Positions 49,920 to 58,356 of a DNA stretch of 64,000 bases are shown here, piece by piece (position 1 is the first letter of the stretch; every line of letters begins with the position of its first letter). The stretch comes from Nonomuraea sediminis (GTDB taxonomy: Bacteria; Actinomycetota; Actinomycetes; Streptosporangiales; Streptosporangiaceae), in contig NZ_JAHDTI010000005.1 in NCBI RefSeq assembly GCF_018531495.1, forward strand, positions 186,001 through 250,000, read 5' to 3'. Under the pieces are notes generated by a model, which saw only the letters and a list, made by a program, of their open reading frames with translations, was not told where the DNA came from and did no database searches. The position numbers and the translations under genes were made by a program.

Positions 49920-51038
49920 ATGCGGCTGCGGAGGCGGAAGCCCGTTCAGGATCCCGTTATCGCCGAACACATGGACAGGTTCTTCCGCAGGCTGACGCGC
50001 TATGACCGGCAGCAGCCGGAGGCGGTCGCCAAGAGCTATGCGGCCTACTTCTGGGACAAGAAGAAGGAGACGCTGAAGGACAGGGAGTCGATCGGGAAGT
50101 ACACGTTCGACGTCGGCCTCGGCGTGAGGCGAGGGGATTTCGCCACGCTCACCCGGCGGGTTTCCCTGATCTCCGACACCCTACTTCTTTCGGACGACTG
50201 GGCGGGGGACTATCACGAGATCGGGAAGTACCGATCCGACGAGCCGAACCTCGTCGACGCGCCGACGAACTACTTTCCCCTGGCCGCGGCCGCCCGCAAG
50301 AGAGACGGATACGCCGAGAGCTGGAACGAGGACTACTTCGGGGTGCAGGCGCCGGACCTGGACAGGCTCGGCACCTGGATCCTGGAGGCGGAGCCGCTGA
50401 TGCGGGCCGGTCTGGCCTGGTACCTGCCCAGCTACTGCACGCGCACCCAGCGGATGGAGGACGGGCGCACCGCGGGGAAGCCCCAGCCGGTCAAGCACAA
50501 GAGCGTGATCGACTTCTTCATCCGGGGCAGGAGAGCGATCGAGGCATCCGGTGGCAGGCCCGTCAAGAGCCGGTTCGTCCGGCCCGTCCTGGAGATGCAC
50601 CTTCCCTTCATCGACGGCGTCGGCCTGCGCGACTTCAGCAAGATCACCGTCGAGGAGTTCGGCTCCTACCAGGCCTTCCGCGACTTCCTGCGGCTGAAGC
50701 TCATGGATCTCGACAAGGCCCATGACTCCGTCCAGTCCGAGCTGGACCTTCTCAGGATCGGCGCGGAGATCCGCGAGCAGATACGGGCGAGCGAGGCCGA
50801 GATGGCGAAGGTCCGCGCCAAACGAGCGGTCGCGGCGAGCGGCGCCGTCCTGGGCACCGTTGGAGCGACACTCGTGGCGGTCTACGGTGCGGCCCTTCAA
50901 CCGGCACTGGCGGTTCTCGGCGCGACCGGCGGGATCTGGGGCGTCATCCACGCGATCAACGAGAACAGCATCCGCACCGTCCGCAACGACAAGTGGTACT
51001 ACGTCTGGTCCCTCGCCCGCGCCGCCCGCAGAGACTGA
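49920..51038 (+). CDS. Hypothetical protein with C-terminal membrane hairpin
   Basis: Protein of 372 residues from ATG 49920, 20 bases after the sigma gene, with no strong ribosome site. The N-terminal two thirds are soluble, charged and rich in aromatic residues (VAKSYAAYFWDKKKETLKD; YAESWNEDYFG). A helical coiled segment (EIREQIRASEAEMAKVRAKR) then leads to a hydrophobic hairpin (GAVLGTVGATLVAVYGAA and ALAVLGATGGIWGVIHAI) near the end. I recognise no family. Layout suggests a membrane-associated cytoplasmic protein. Confidence 0.7.
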   Translation: MRLRRRKPVQDPVIAEHMDRFFRRLTRYDRQQPEAVAKSYAAYFWDKKKETLKDRESIGKYTFDVGLGVRRGDFATLTRRVSLISDTLLLSDDWAGDYHEIGKYRSDEPNLVDAPTNYFPLAAAARKRDGYAESWNEDYFGVQAPDLDRLGTWILEAEPLMRAGLAWYLPSYCTRTQRMEDGRTAGKPQPVKHKSVIDFFIRGRRAIEASGGRPVKSRFVRPVLEMHLPFIDGVGLRDFSKITVEEFGSYQAFRDFLRLKLMDLDKAHDSVQSELDLLRIGAEIREQIRASEAEMAKVRAKRAVAASGAVLGTVGATLVAVYGAALQPALAVLGATGGIWGVIHAINENSIRTVRNDKWYYVWSLARAARRD

Positions 51039-51164
51039 TCAGCGGACTACGAGCCTGATACCCGAGTCCCGGCCGGTGGACAGGTCGGGGGGCGAATCTG
51101 TCGGGGGCCACGATCACATGCTGGTCACTTGCCGGGCCCGAGATCGCACCCACGGTGCGCGCGA

Positions 51165-51999
51165 TCAGGCTGACAGGAGTCGCCGGAAGTGGTGCTCGAG
51201 GCCGGCCGGAGGGTGGCCGGTCAGGCGCTCGACGTGGTGGGTGTGCACGTCGAACCAGCCCTGCTCGGCCTGGCGCCAGAAACCCTGCCCGACCGCGACC
51301 ATCCCGGCAGGCAACCGGGCGCGCATGGCCTCCGCGTCGGCTTCGGGTGAGATGCGGGTGTGGGCCACGGGTTCGCCGATGGCCGCGGCGAGCGCCTCGG
51401 CGATCCGCGCCGGGTTCGCCACGGGCCCCGTCACATCCAGGTACTGCCCCTCGTACCCGCCGTCGGCCAGCACGGTGGCTGCGACCGCGGCGCAGTCGTC
51501 CCGGCTGATGTAGGAGACGTAGGCGTGCTCTCCCGCGCTGGTCCTGAGCGCCCCGGTTCTGGCGACCTCCGCCAGCGGCAGCAACATCTCCAGCATTTCC
51601 GGATATATGCCATTCCTGAGCACTGTGTACGGCAGGCCGGACTCGGCCAGCGCCTGCTCGGTAGCCCGATGCTCCTCCGCGAGCACGCCCCGGTATCCGG
51701 GATCCCCGGCCCGCAGCAGCGAGGTGTAGACGATCTGCCCCACCCCCGCCTTGGCGGCCGCCTCGATGACGGCCCTGTGCTGAGGAACCCGCGCGCCGAT
51801 CCGGTCCGTGCTGATCATCAGCACCCGTTCCGCGCCCTCGAAGTCCTTGGGACCCACGTCGTCGAACCCGCCCCGCCGTACCCGCACCCCCTCGACCTTC
51901 TCCGGCGACCTGGTGAGCGCCACCACCCGGTTCGCGTCCACCCTGCGCAGCAGGTGCATCAGGACGAGCCTGCCGGGCCGCCCCGGTGACCAAAAGCAT
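51165..51999 (-). pseudogene. NmrA-like NAD(P)-binding oxidoreductase, frameshifted at the N-terminus
   Basis: The body (from LVLMHLLRRVDANRVVALTRSPEK to the end) is a normal NmrA/TMR-type Rossmann protein of about 280 residues. The N-terminus is split across frames: the ATG at 51999 gives MLLVTGAARQ, the expected start of the nucleotide-binding loop, but in a different frame from the body. Reading the body frame upstream to the ATG at 52013 gives CFWSPGRPG, with no intact GxxGxxG. A small deletion between GGGGCG-like repeats near 51975-51990, or a sequencing error, would explain it. Confidence 0.65.
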
Positions 52000-52072
52000 G
52001 TGAGTTCCTCCATCGCCAGCTATACCGTCAAACCTGGCAAACGGCCCCGGACCTGCGAAAGAAGGCACTTAC

Positions 52073-52453
52073 ATGTGGGGTACTGACCTCGATGTGCCCA
52101 CCATCCCGCGCGAGCAGTGCCCCGTGAGCGATTTCTTCATCCGGATGGGCGACAAATGGAGCCTGCTCACCCTGGCGCTCCTGCGCGAGAGGTCGTACCG
52201 CTTCAACGAACTCAACCGCGCCGTGGACGGCATCAGCCAGCGCGTCCTCACGCTCACCCTGCGCGGCCTGGAACGCGACGGCTTCATCACCAGGACCGTC
52301 CACCCGACGGTCCCGCCATCGGTCGAATACGCCCTGACCGAACTGGGCCTCGACTTCATGGACCAGGTCAACACCCTCGCCATGTGGGCACTCGGCCGCC
52401 ACGCCGACCTCACCGCCGCCCGCACCCGCTACGACCACCCCGGCCGCCCGTAA
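52073..52453 (+). CDS. HxlR family transcriptional regulator
   Basis: Winged-helix regulator of 126 residues: CPVSDFFIRMGDKWSLLTLALL, the recognition region FNELNRAVDGISQRVLTLTLRGLERDGFITR and the wing VPPSVEYALTELG. It diverges from the NmrA-like gene, a very common pairing in which HxlR represses a quinone/NADPH-sensing oxidoreductase. Loss of the partner would leave it as a relic. Confidence 0.9.
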   Translation: MWGTDLDVPTIPREQCPVSDFFIRMGDKWSLLTLALLRERSYRFNELNRAVDGISQRVLTLTLRGLERDGFITRTVHPTVPPSVEYALTELGLDFMDQVNTLAMWALGRHADLTAARTRYDHPGRP

Positions 52454-52491
52454 GGCTTTTCCTCAAAGCGGGTGTTTGAGAAGAAACGTCA

Positions 52492-52956
52492 TCAGGGAAG
52501 CCCGACAAATACGACCGAGCTACGGGGTGTGGGCTTGTAGTGCGGTGTGAGCCGGGCGATGGGGACTTGGTGGTGCTGCATCACTTGGTGTCGTTCATAG
52601 AGGGAAGCCTGCTTGAGGAGTCGGTTGAGCAGGGCGGCGCGTTCGGTGGCGTCGGTCACCATGGAGATGTCGACTGGTATCTGCTGATCAAAAAGTGCCG
52701 CGGCAGTGGCGGTGCGCAGTGCGGCCGAGATTCTAGTCTCGACCCCTGTGGCCAGGACGATGTAATCGTCGCCGTCTGGGAGGTAACACACCATCACGGT
52801 CTCGCCGACGGGCGCGGTCGGTCCGGTGATGGTGAGGAGCGCCCCCGGCATGCCATGGAAGCGATAGGCCACCACGCGGCCCCTGGAGACTGCGAACACC
52901 GCCTGATTGACGTAGCCGATGATGGACAACAGCGCGGTATCGATGGCCTGGCGCAC
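52492..52956 (-). CDS. Possible deazaflavin nitroreductase-fold protein
   Basis: Protein of 154 residues from GTG 52956. The segment ALLTITGPTAPVGETVMVCYLPDGDDYIVLATGV and the closing LYERHQVMQHHQVPIARLTP follow the Ddn/F420-dependent split-barrel pattern. However, the usual KSG after TG is replaced by TAPV, and the region for cofactor contact is altered. It may be a divergent or inactive member. No linked gene suggests its role. Confidence 0.5.
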   Translation of the reverse strand: MRQAIDTALLSIIGYVNQAVFAVSRGRVVAYRFHGMPGALLTITGPTAPVGETVMVCYLPDGDDYIVLATGVETRISAALRTATAAALFDQQIPVDISMVTDATERAALLNRLLKQASLYERHQVMQHHQVPIARLTPHYKPTPRSSVVFVGLP

Positions 52957-53061
52957 ACGGTTTCCCTTCGCCGAGGAGCCTGCTCCGTGTCGGGTCAGTA
53001 TCTCAGCCAGCGGGTTCGAGGTGGCGAGGGCCGGGGCCGCACCGGACCATCCGCCGCGTGA

Positions 53062-53265
53062 TCACCCTCGCAGGCCCTTCATGATGACCGCGGCTCCCGC
53101 TAGGCAGATCAGCGCGCCGATGACATCGGACCAGTCCGGCCGGAAGCCGTCAACCAGCATTCCCCAGGCCAGCGACCGAGCCACGAAGACACCGCCGTAC
53201 GCGGCCAGGACCCGGCCGAAGTGGGCCTCCGGCTGCAGCGTGGCGACGAAGCGCAGCACGATCAT
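53062..53265 (-). pseudogene. Truncated YnfA family membrane protein
   Basis: Only the C-terminal half of a YnfA (UPF0060) protein remains: FVATLQPEAHFGRVLAAYGGVFVARSLAWGM and FRPDWSDVIGALICLAGAAVIM. Intact members have about 108 residues and four helices; here the first two helices are gone and the frame enters the promoter of the PadR gene at 53355. ATG 53265 is a fortuitous start for 67 residues. Confidence 0.7.
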
Positions 53266-53316
53266 GCGGCCACTCCAGGGCTCGGCGGGCGCCTCGGCCT
53301 GTTGGGCTGCGGCTAG

Positions 53317-53335
53317 TATCGGTATCCGATATCGG
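53317..53335. promoter_or_regulatory. PadR operator, upstream copy
   Basis: TATCGG-TAT-CCGATA (53317-53331) overlaps CCGATATCGG (53326-53335), both perfect palindromes, 20-38 bases before the PadR start. The core CGATATCG recurs before the VOC gene at 53675. Confidence 0.55.
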
Positions 53336-53354
53336 GTTCGTGACAAGGACGGCG

Positions 53355-53666
53355 ATGCGGGAATTCCTGCGCGGAGTGATCCGGATACACATCCTCCACC
53401 ACGCGGCCGAGGGCCAGATCCACGGCGCCTGGATGACCCAGGAGCTCGCTCATCACGGCTACGAAGTCAGCCCGGGCACGCTGTATCCGACATTGCACCG
53501 GATGGAGTCCGACGGGCTGCTGACCTCGGAGCAGCACGTCGTGGACGGGCGGGTTCGCCGGGTCTACACCGCCACCGACGCAGGGCGGGAGGCGTTGGCC
53601 GAGGACCGTGCGGCTCTGGCCGAGCTGGCCCGCGAGGTCCTCACGCCGGAAGACCTCCAGTGGTAA
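53355..53666 (+). CDS. PadR family transcriptional regulator
   Basis: Regulator of 103 residues: REFLRGVIRIHILHHAAEGQIHGAWMTQELAHHGYEVSPGTLYPTLHRMESDGLL is the PadR winged helix (motifs separated here at HHGYEVSPG), followed by the Arg-rich wing DGRVRRVYTATDAGRE. AAGGAC precedes the ATG. Its likely target is the VOC gene 38 bases downstream, which has a matching palindrome. Confidence 0.88.
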   Translation: MREFLRGVIRIHILHHAAEGQIHGAWMTQELAHHGYEVSPGTLYPTLHRMESDGLLTSEQHVVDGRVRRVYTATDAGREALAEDRAALAELAREVLTPEDLQW

Positions 53667-53674
53667 CGTAACTC

Positions 53675-53693
53675 GATATCGGCTCTCGATATC
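53675..53693. promoter_or_regulatory. PadR operator before the VOC gene
   Basis: GATATCG and CGATATC are perfect arms with a 5-base spacer, just ahead of AGGAGG of the VOC gene. The arms share CGATATCG with the site before padR, which supports a two-site regulon. Confidence 0.6.
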
Positions 53694-53704
53694 AGGAGGC
53701 CTTC

Positions 53705-54076
53705 ATGGTAAACGTCCGTTACATCGTCGACGACGTGACCGCCGCGACGGACTTCTACACCCGGCTCCTGGGCTTCGGGCTGCAGGCCGCACCCGCTCCC
53801 GGATTCGCCATCGTCGCCAGAGACGGGCTGCGCCTGCTGCTGTCCAGCCCGTCGGGCCCAGGCGGAGCCGCCCAGCCCATGCCCGACGGCCGCCTCCCTG
53901 AACCCGGCGGCTGGAACCGGATCCAGCTCCAGGTCGAGGACCTGGCCGCCGAGGTGAACCGCCTCCGGGAGGCCGGGGCGACGTTCCGCAACGACATCAC
54001 GGTCGGCAGGGGTGGCTCCCAGATCCTGCTGAACGACCCCGCCGGAAACCCGATCGAGCTCTTCCAGCAGCCATGA
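53705..54076 (+). CDS. VOC family protein
   Basis: VOC-fold protein of 123 residues: VRYIVDDVTAATDFYTRLLGFGLQAAPAPGF at the start, and GSQILLNDPAGNPIELFQQP with the metal-ligand Glu at the end. AGGAGG lies upstream of the ATG. It forms an operon-like pair with PadR and has its own palindromic operator, which suggests inducible detoxification of a small molecule; the substrate is unknown. Confidence 0.88.
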   Translation: MVNVRYIVDDVTAATDFYTRLLGFGLQAAPAPGFAIVARDGLRLLLSSPSGPGGAAQPMPDGRLPEPGGWNRIQLQVEDLAAEVNRLREAGATFRNDITVGRGGSQILLNDPAGNPIELFQQP

Positions 54077-54402
54077 GCGCGCCTCCCGTGTGCGAAGGTC
54101 TGCGCGCCGCGCGAGAACAGCTCGTGCAGGATCGCCTGGGCGCCGAACGTCACGCCGGCCGCGGTTGACGGAGCCCGCTCGCTGCCGATGCCGAAGATGC
54201 CCGCCTGACCGGCGAGCAGCGCCGACGCGGAGAGGGAAGCGCCGTCCACGAACGCGTGCCCCCGGCCGGCACCAGCACGCAGACCGTCGCGAAGACGGTG
54301 GCGGGCCAGGCGCTTTCGTGGGGACGCGCGGAAAGCGTGTTCTCAACGCGGCCACCGCGCCGTACCGTGAGGGCGCTTGTCAGCCCAGTCAGGAGGCATG
54401 TC
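54077..54402. other. Gene-poor stretch with possible minus-strand remnant
   Basis: 326 bases without an intact gene. On the minus strand, a frame reading AFVDGASLSASALLAGQAG then GVTFGAQAILHELFSRG looks coding-like over about 60 codons. It has no start and runs into the antisense of the VOC gene, so it may be the tail of a lost gene. The end of the stretch carries AGGAGG of the M28 peptidase gene. Confidence 0.35.
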
Positions 54403-55776
54403 ATGGCGCTCCGATTAGTCAACGGATCCCTGCTCGCCGCGGTGCTGCTCGCGGGCGTGCTCACGCCGCCGGCCGAGCCCGCCGTACGGCCCGGCCAGCG
54501 GGACGGCGAGATCGCGCGGATGGTCGAAGAGGTCGATGAGGGGAACATCCAGCGGATCATCACCACGCTGGCCTCGTTCGGCACCAGGCACACCCTGTCC
54601 AGCCAGGACGACCCGGCGCGCGGCATCGGCGCCGCGCGGGACTGGATCTACGGCGAGTTCGGCAAGATCGCCGCGACGTCGGGCGGGCGGATGACGGTGG
54701 AGAAGCAGTCGTTCGTGCAGCCGGTCTCGCCGCGTATCCCGCAGCCCACCGTCATCACCAACGTCGTCGCCACCCTGCGCGGGACGCAGCCGCAGTCCGC
54801 GGGCCGGACCTACGTGGTCAGCGGGCACTACGACTCGCGCTGCACCGACGTCATGAACTTCACCTGCGACGCGCCCGGCGCCGACGACGACGCCTCCGGC
54901 GCGGCGGTGGCGCTGGAGGCGGCCAGGGTCATGGCCAGGCGCGACTTCGACGCCACGGTCGTGTTCATGGCCGTCGCGGGTGAGGAGCAGGGCCTGTACG
55001 GCTCGGCCCACTACGCCGCCGAGGCCAAGAAGAACAACACCGACATCCAGGGCATGTTCACCAACGACATCGTGGGCAGCGCCGACGGCGAGAACGGCAG
55101 GGCGCCGAACGCGGTCCGGGTCTTCTCCGAGGGCGTCCCCACCGCCGAGACCCCGGCGCAGGCCTCGGTCCGCCAGGCCGTCGGCGGGGAGAACGACGGC
55201 GTGTCCCGGCAACTGGCCCGCTTCGTCCGCGATGCGGCCCAGACCTACACGCCGCGCATGGACGCCACGCTGCTGTACCGCCGTGACCGCTACCTGCGCG
55301 GCGGCGACCAGATCCCGTTCCTGCAGCAGGGCTACCCGGCGCTGCGCTTCACCGAGGTCAACGAGGACTACGCGCACCAGCACCAGGACGTCCGGGTCGA
55401 GAACGGGCAGCAGTTCGGCGACCTGGCGCGCTTCGTGGAGTACGACTACACCGCCCGCGTGACCCGGATCAACGTGGCCGCGCTGGCGTCCCTGGCCCGG
55501 GCCCCCGAGGCGCCCAAGGGCGCGGGCATCCGCACCACCCAGCTGACCAACGACACCGACCTGGTCTGGAACGCCAGCCCCGCACCCGACATCGCCGGGT
55601 ACGAGGTGGTCTGGCGTGACACGACCGAACCCGTGTGGACCCACGTCCAGCCGGTCGGCAACGTCACCGCTTACACGGTCGCGGGCAGGTCCAAGGACAA
55701 CTTCCAGTTCGGCGTCCGCGCGGTGGACACCGCCGGACACCGCAGTCCCGTCGCCTACCCGCTCCCGGTGAGCTGA
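54403..55776 (+). CDS. Secreted M28 family peptidase
   Basis: Zinc aminopeptidase-like enzyme of 457 residues with an N-terminal signal peptide (LVNGSLLAAVLLAGVLTPPA). Metal ligands of M28 are visible: His in VSGHYDSR, Asp in GADDDASG, Glu-Glu in AGEEQGL, Asp in TNDIVG and His in YAHQHQD. The C-terminal region (WNASPAPDIAGYEVVWRD...) is fibronectin III-like. ATG at 54403 with AGGAGG six bases before. It is one base from the convergent second M28 gene. Confidence 0.88.
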   Translation: MALRLVNGSLLAAVLLAGVLTPPAEPAVRPGQRDGEIARMVEEVDEGNIQRIITTLASFGTRHTLSSQDDPARGIGAARDWIYGEFGKIAATSGGRMTVEKQSFVQPVSPRIPQPTVITNVVATLRGTQPQSAGRTYVVSGHYDSRCTDVMNFTCDAPGADDDASGAAVALEAARVMARRDFDATVVFMAVAGEEQGLYGSAHYAAEAKKNNTDIQGMFTNDIVGSADGENGRAPNAVRVFSEGVPTAETPAQASVRQAVGGENDGVSRQLARFVRDAAQTYTPRMDATLLYRRDRYLRGGDQIPFLQQGYPALRFTEVNEDYAHQHQDVRVENGQQFGDLARFVEYDYTARVTRINVAALASLARAPEAPKGAGIRTTQLTNDTDLVWNASPAPDIAGYEVVWRDTTEPVWTHVQPVGNVTAYTVAGRSKDNFQFGVRAVDTAGHRSPVAYPLPVS

Positions 55777-55777
55777 C

Positions 55778-57313
55778 CTACCGGACGGTCCCGATCTCGG
55801 GCGCCACGGCGGCCTTGCGCGCCGTCGTGGCGGCCGCCGCCGGTCCCGGCAGGTCGTTGGAGAAGGCGTAGACCACGGCGGCCGTGGCGATCGCGCCGAG
55901 GTTCAGCGCGAGGGCCTTGTCGTTGATGTTGGCGATGGTGTCGCACGCCTGGTGGTAGCAGTGGTCGTAGGCGACGCCGGCCGTACCGCCGAACAGGGTC
56001 GCCTCTTCGGCGGTCTTGATGCCCTCGGCGCCGGTGAACAGGCCGCCGGCGGGGATGCCGGCCGCGATGAACGGGCCGTAGTCGGAGCGGCCGTCGAAGT
56101 CGGTGCCGTTGTGGGCCTGGTGGATCGTGTCGAAGTACTTCTCGAAGAGCTTCTCGATCTCATCCGATCCGGGCGGGCCCGCGGGGGCGCCGGACTGGTC
56201 GGAGTCGTCGCCGTCGTAGATCTTCAGCGCGTAGTTCGGCGAGGCGACCATGTCGAAGTTGAGGTACAGCTTGATCTTGGCCAGCTGGTCGGCGGCCAGG
56301 TTGCCCACGTAGAACGTGGAGCCGAGCAGGCCCAGCTCCTCGCCGCTCCACCAGGCGATGCGCAGGTGGTTGCGGGTGGGGATCTTGCCGAGCGCCTCGG
56401 CGATCGTCAGGTCGACGGCGCTGCCCGAGCCGTTGTCGTTGATCCCCGGCCCGGCCAGGACCGAGTCGAGGTGCGCGCCGAGCATGACGACCTTGTTCGG
56501 GTCACCGTACTTGGAGTCGGCGATGACGTTGTAGGTGGTGCGGATCTCGCTGGTGGTGTTGGTGACCACGTGCACCGCGGTGCCCGCGGCGGACAGTTCC
56601 TGGCCGACGTCGAAGCTGGCGCCGACGACCGGGATCGTCACGCCCGGGCCGCCGAGCGTGCCCTGGAGCGTGGCGGTGCGGCCGGGCTGGCCCTCGTTGA
56701 AGATGATCGCCGCCGAGGCGCCGGCGGCCTGCGCGTTCTGCGCCTTGACGGCGAAGGTGCAGGTGCCGCGCTGCAGCAGGGCGATGTTGCCGGGGACGAA
56801 CCCGGCGAAGTCGGCGGCCTCACAGCCCGAGTTCGAGCTGCTCGGGGTCGGGCCCGGCGGCAGCATCAGGTCGACGTTCTGCAGGGCCGCGGTCACGTTG
56901 CCGGAGCCGGAGTAGGTCATGGTCGCGAAGTCGCCCACCGACGAGCCGTCCGGCGGGGTCGGCGCGTAGACCTTCGGCGTGGGCGCGGTGCGCTCCATGG
57001 AGGCGGTGGCGTTCTCCTTGAAGAACGGGAAGTCGAAGGGCTGGAGTGTCACGTTCCAGCCGGCCTTCTTGAGCTTGCCCGCCACGTAGTCGCGGGAGGC
57101 GAGCAGGCCGGGGGTGCCGGCGGCGCGGGTGCCGCCGTTGGCGTTGGCGATGTCCTGCAACGCCTGCAGGTGCTTCTTGGTGGCCGAGGCCGCCACCGAG
57201 GTGATCAGGCTCTTCTGAGAAGGTACCGGGTCGGCCTGCGCCGGGTGGGCGTAGGCCAGGGGTAGTGCGAGGGCCGCCGATAACGCGAGGCCGCGGATCA
57301 CGCCGCTACGCAT
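55778..57313 (-). CDS. Secreted M28 aminopeptidase with PA domain
   Basis: Exported aminopeptidase of 511 residues. Signal peptide (GLALSAALALPLAYAHPAQA), N-terminal M28 part, inserted protease-associated domain (GFVPGNIALLQRGTCTFAVKAQNAQAAGA), then the zinc core: MLGAHLDSV, GINDNGSGSA, WSGEELGLLGS and a late His (YDHCYHQACD). It resembles the Streptomyces griseus aminopeptidase. AGGAGGGG precedes the ATG at 57313. Likely feeds on peptides outside the cell. Confidence 0.9.
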   Translation of the reverse strand: MRSGVIRGLALSAALALPLAYAHPAQADPVPSQKSLITSVAASATKKHLQALQDIANANGGTRAAGTPGLLASRDYVAGKLKKAGWNVTLQPFDFPFFKENATASMERTAPTPKVYAPTPPDGSSVGDFATMTYSGSGNVTAALQNVDLMLPPGPTPSSSNSGCEAADFAGFVPGNIALLQRGTCTFAVKAQNAQAAGASAAIIFNEGQPGRTATLQGTLGGPGVTIPVVGASFDVGQELSAAGTAVHVVTNTTSEIRTTYNVIADSKYGDPNKVVMLGAHLDSVLAGPGINDNGSGSAVDLTIAEALGKIPTRNHLRIAWWSGEELGLLGSTFYVGNLAADQLAKIKLYLNFDMVASPNYALKIYDGDDSDQSGAPAGPPGSDEIEKLFEKYFDTIHQAHNGTDFDGRSDYGPFIAAGIPAGGLFTGAEGIKTAEEATLFGGTAGVAYDHCYHQACDTIANINDKALALNLGAIATAAVVYAFSNDLPGPAAAATTARKAAVAPEIGTVR

Positions 57314-57367
57314 GTGTAATCCCCTCCTGGGGTGAGCGTGAAGGATTCCCCCGATTTGGCGCCGACC

Positions 57368-57387
57368 CGGAACGTAAACCGGTTCCG
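57368..57387. promoter_or_regulatory. Inverted repeat upstream of the M28/PA peptidase
   Basis: CGGAAC-N8-GTTCCG, perfect 6-base arms, 55-74 bases upstream of the peptidase start. A regulator site is plausible; no regulator gene is linked. Confidence 0.35.
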
Positions 57388-57469
57388 CGCTCATGTGAAG
57401 ACCCATTCACCCGAGCCTGATCTCGGACGATCGTCGCGATATGTCCAAAACGTGATGAAACTCAGATTG

Positions 57470-57486
57470 TTAGGTAAGGCTTACCT
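57470..57486. promoter_or_regulatory. IdeR/DmdR-type iron box
   Basis: AGGTAAGGCTTACCT (57472-57486) is a perfect 7-1-7 palindrome, preceded by TT, and fits the TTAGGTTAGGCTAACCT-type box of actinobacterial iron regulators. It lies 18 bases before the efeU GTG, so the operon should be repressed by iron. Confidence 0.8.
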
Positions 57487-57503
57487 GCTCTACCGTCGAG
57501 GCT

Positions 57504-58328
57504 GTGTTCGCCAACTACCTCATCGGGCTGCGCGAGGGCCTGGAGGCCTCTCTCGTCGTCGGCATCCTGGTCGCGTACCTGGTCAAGAGCGGCCACCGCG
57601 ACCGGCTGCCCGCGGTCTGGGCCGGGGTGCTGCTCGCCGTACTGCTGAGCCTGACCTTCGGCGCGGTGCTCACCTTCACCTCCTCCCGCATGTCCTTCCA
57701 GGCACAGGAGGCCTTCGGCGGGATCCTGTCCATCGTCGCCGTGGGCTTCGTCACCTGGATGATCTTCTGGATGCGCAGGACGGCCCGCTTCCTCAAGTCC
57801 GAACTGCAGGGCAAGCTGGACGCCGCGCTCGCCATGGGCACCATGGCCCTGGTGCTGACCGGGTTCATCGCGGTCGGCAGGGAAGGCCTGGAGACCGCGC
57901 TGTTCATCTGGACCGCCATCCAGGCCACCGGCCAGAACACCCAACCGGTCATCGGAGCCACGCTCGGCCTGATCACCGCCGTCGTGCTGGGTTACCTGCT
58001 CTACCGCGGCGCCGTGAAGATCAACCTTGCCACGTTCTTCACCTGGACCGGCGCCGGCCTGGTCATCGTCGCCGGGGGCGTGTTCTCCTACGGCGTGCAC
58101 GACCTGCAGGAGGCCGGCATCCTGCCGGGCCTGAACAGCCTCGCCTTCGACGTCTCGCACGTCATCCCGCCGGGCAGCTGGTACGGCACGCTGCTCAAGG
58201 GCACCCTCAACTTCAGCCCCGCCTCCACCTGGTGGCAGGTGGCCGCCTGGCTGGCCTACGTGGTGCCGGTCATGACCCTGTTCTTCCTGCCGAGCCGCAG
58301 CCGGGCCACCGCCCCTGCCGCCCGCTGA
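57504..58328 (+). CDS. efeU: EfeU/FTR1-type ferrous iron permease
   Basis: Membrane permease of 274 residues with about seven helices and the two iron-binding motifs of the family, REGLEAS near residue 10 and GREGLETA near 130. It imports Fe2+ after oxidation steps in the Efe/FTR1 pathway. GTG start at 57504, immediately downstream of the iron box. A cupredoxin lipoprotein follows; no EfeB peroxidase is present. Confidence 0.9.
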   Translation: MFANYLIGLREGLEASLVVGILVAYLVKSGHRDRLPAVWAGVLLAVLLSLTFGAVLTFTSSRMSFQAQEAFGGILSIVAVGFVTWMIFWMRRTARFLKSELQGKLDAALAMGTMALVLTGFIAVGREGLETALFIWTAIQATGQNTQPVIGATLGLITAVVLGYLLYRGAVKINLATFFTWTGAGLVIVAGGVFSYGVHDLQEAGILPGLNSLAFDVSHVIPPGSWYGTLLKGTLNFSPASTWWQVAAWLAYVVPVMTLFFLPSRSRATAPAAR

Positions 58329-58356
58329 TCGTCAACGCAACATCTGGAGTTCTGTC

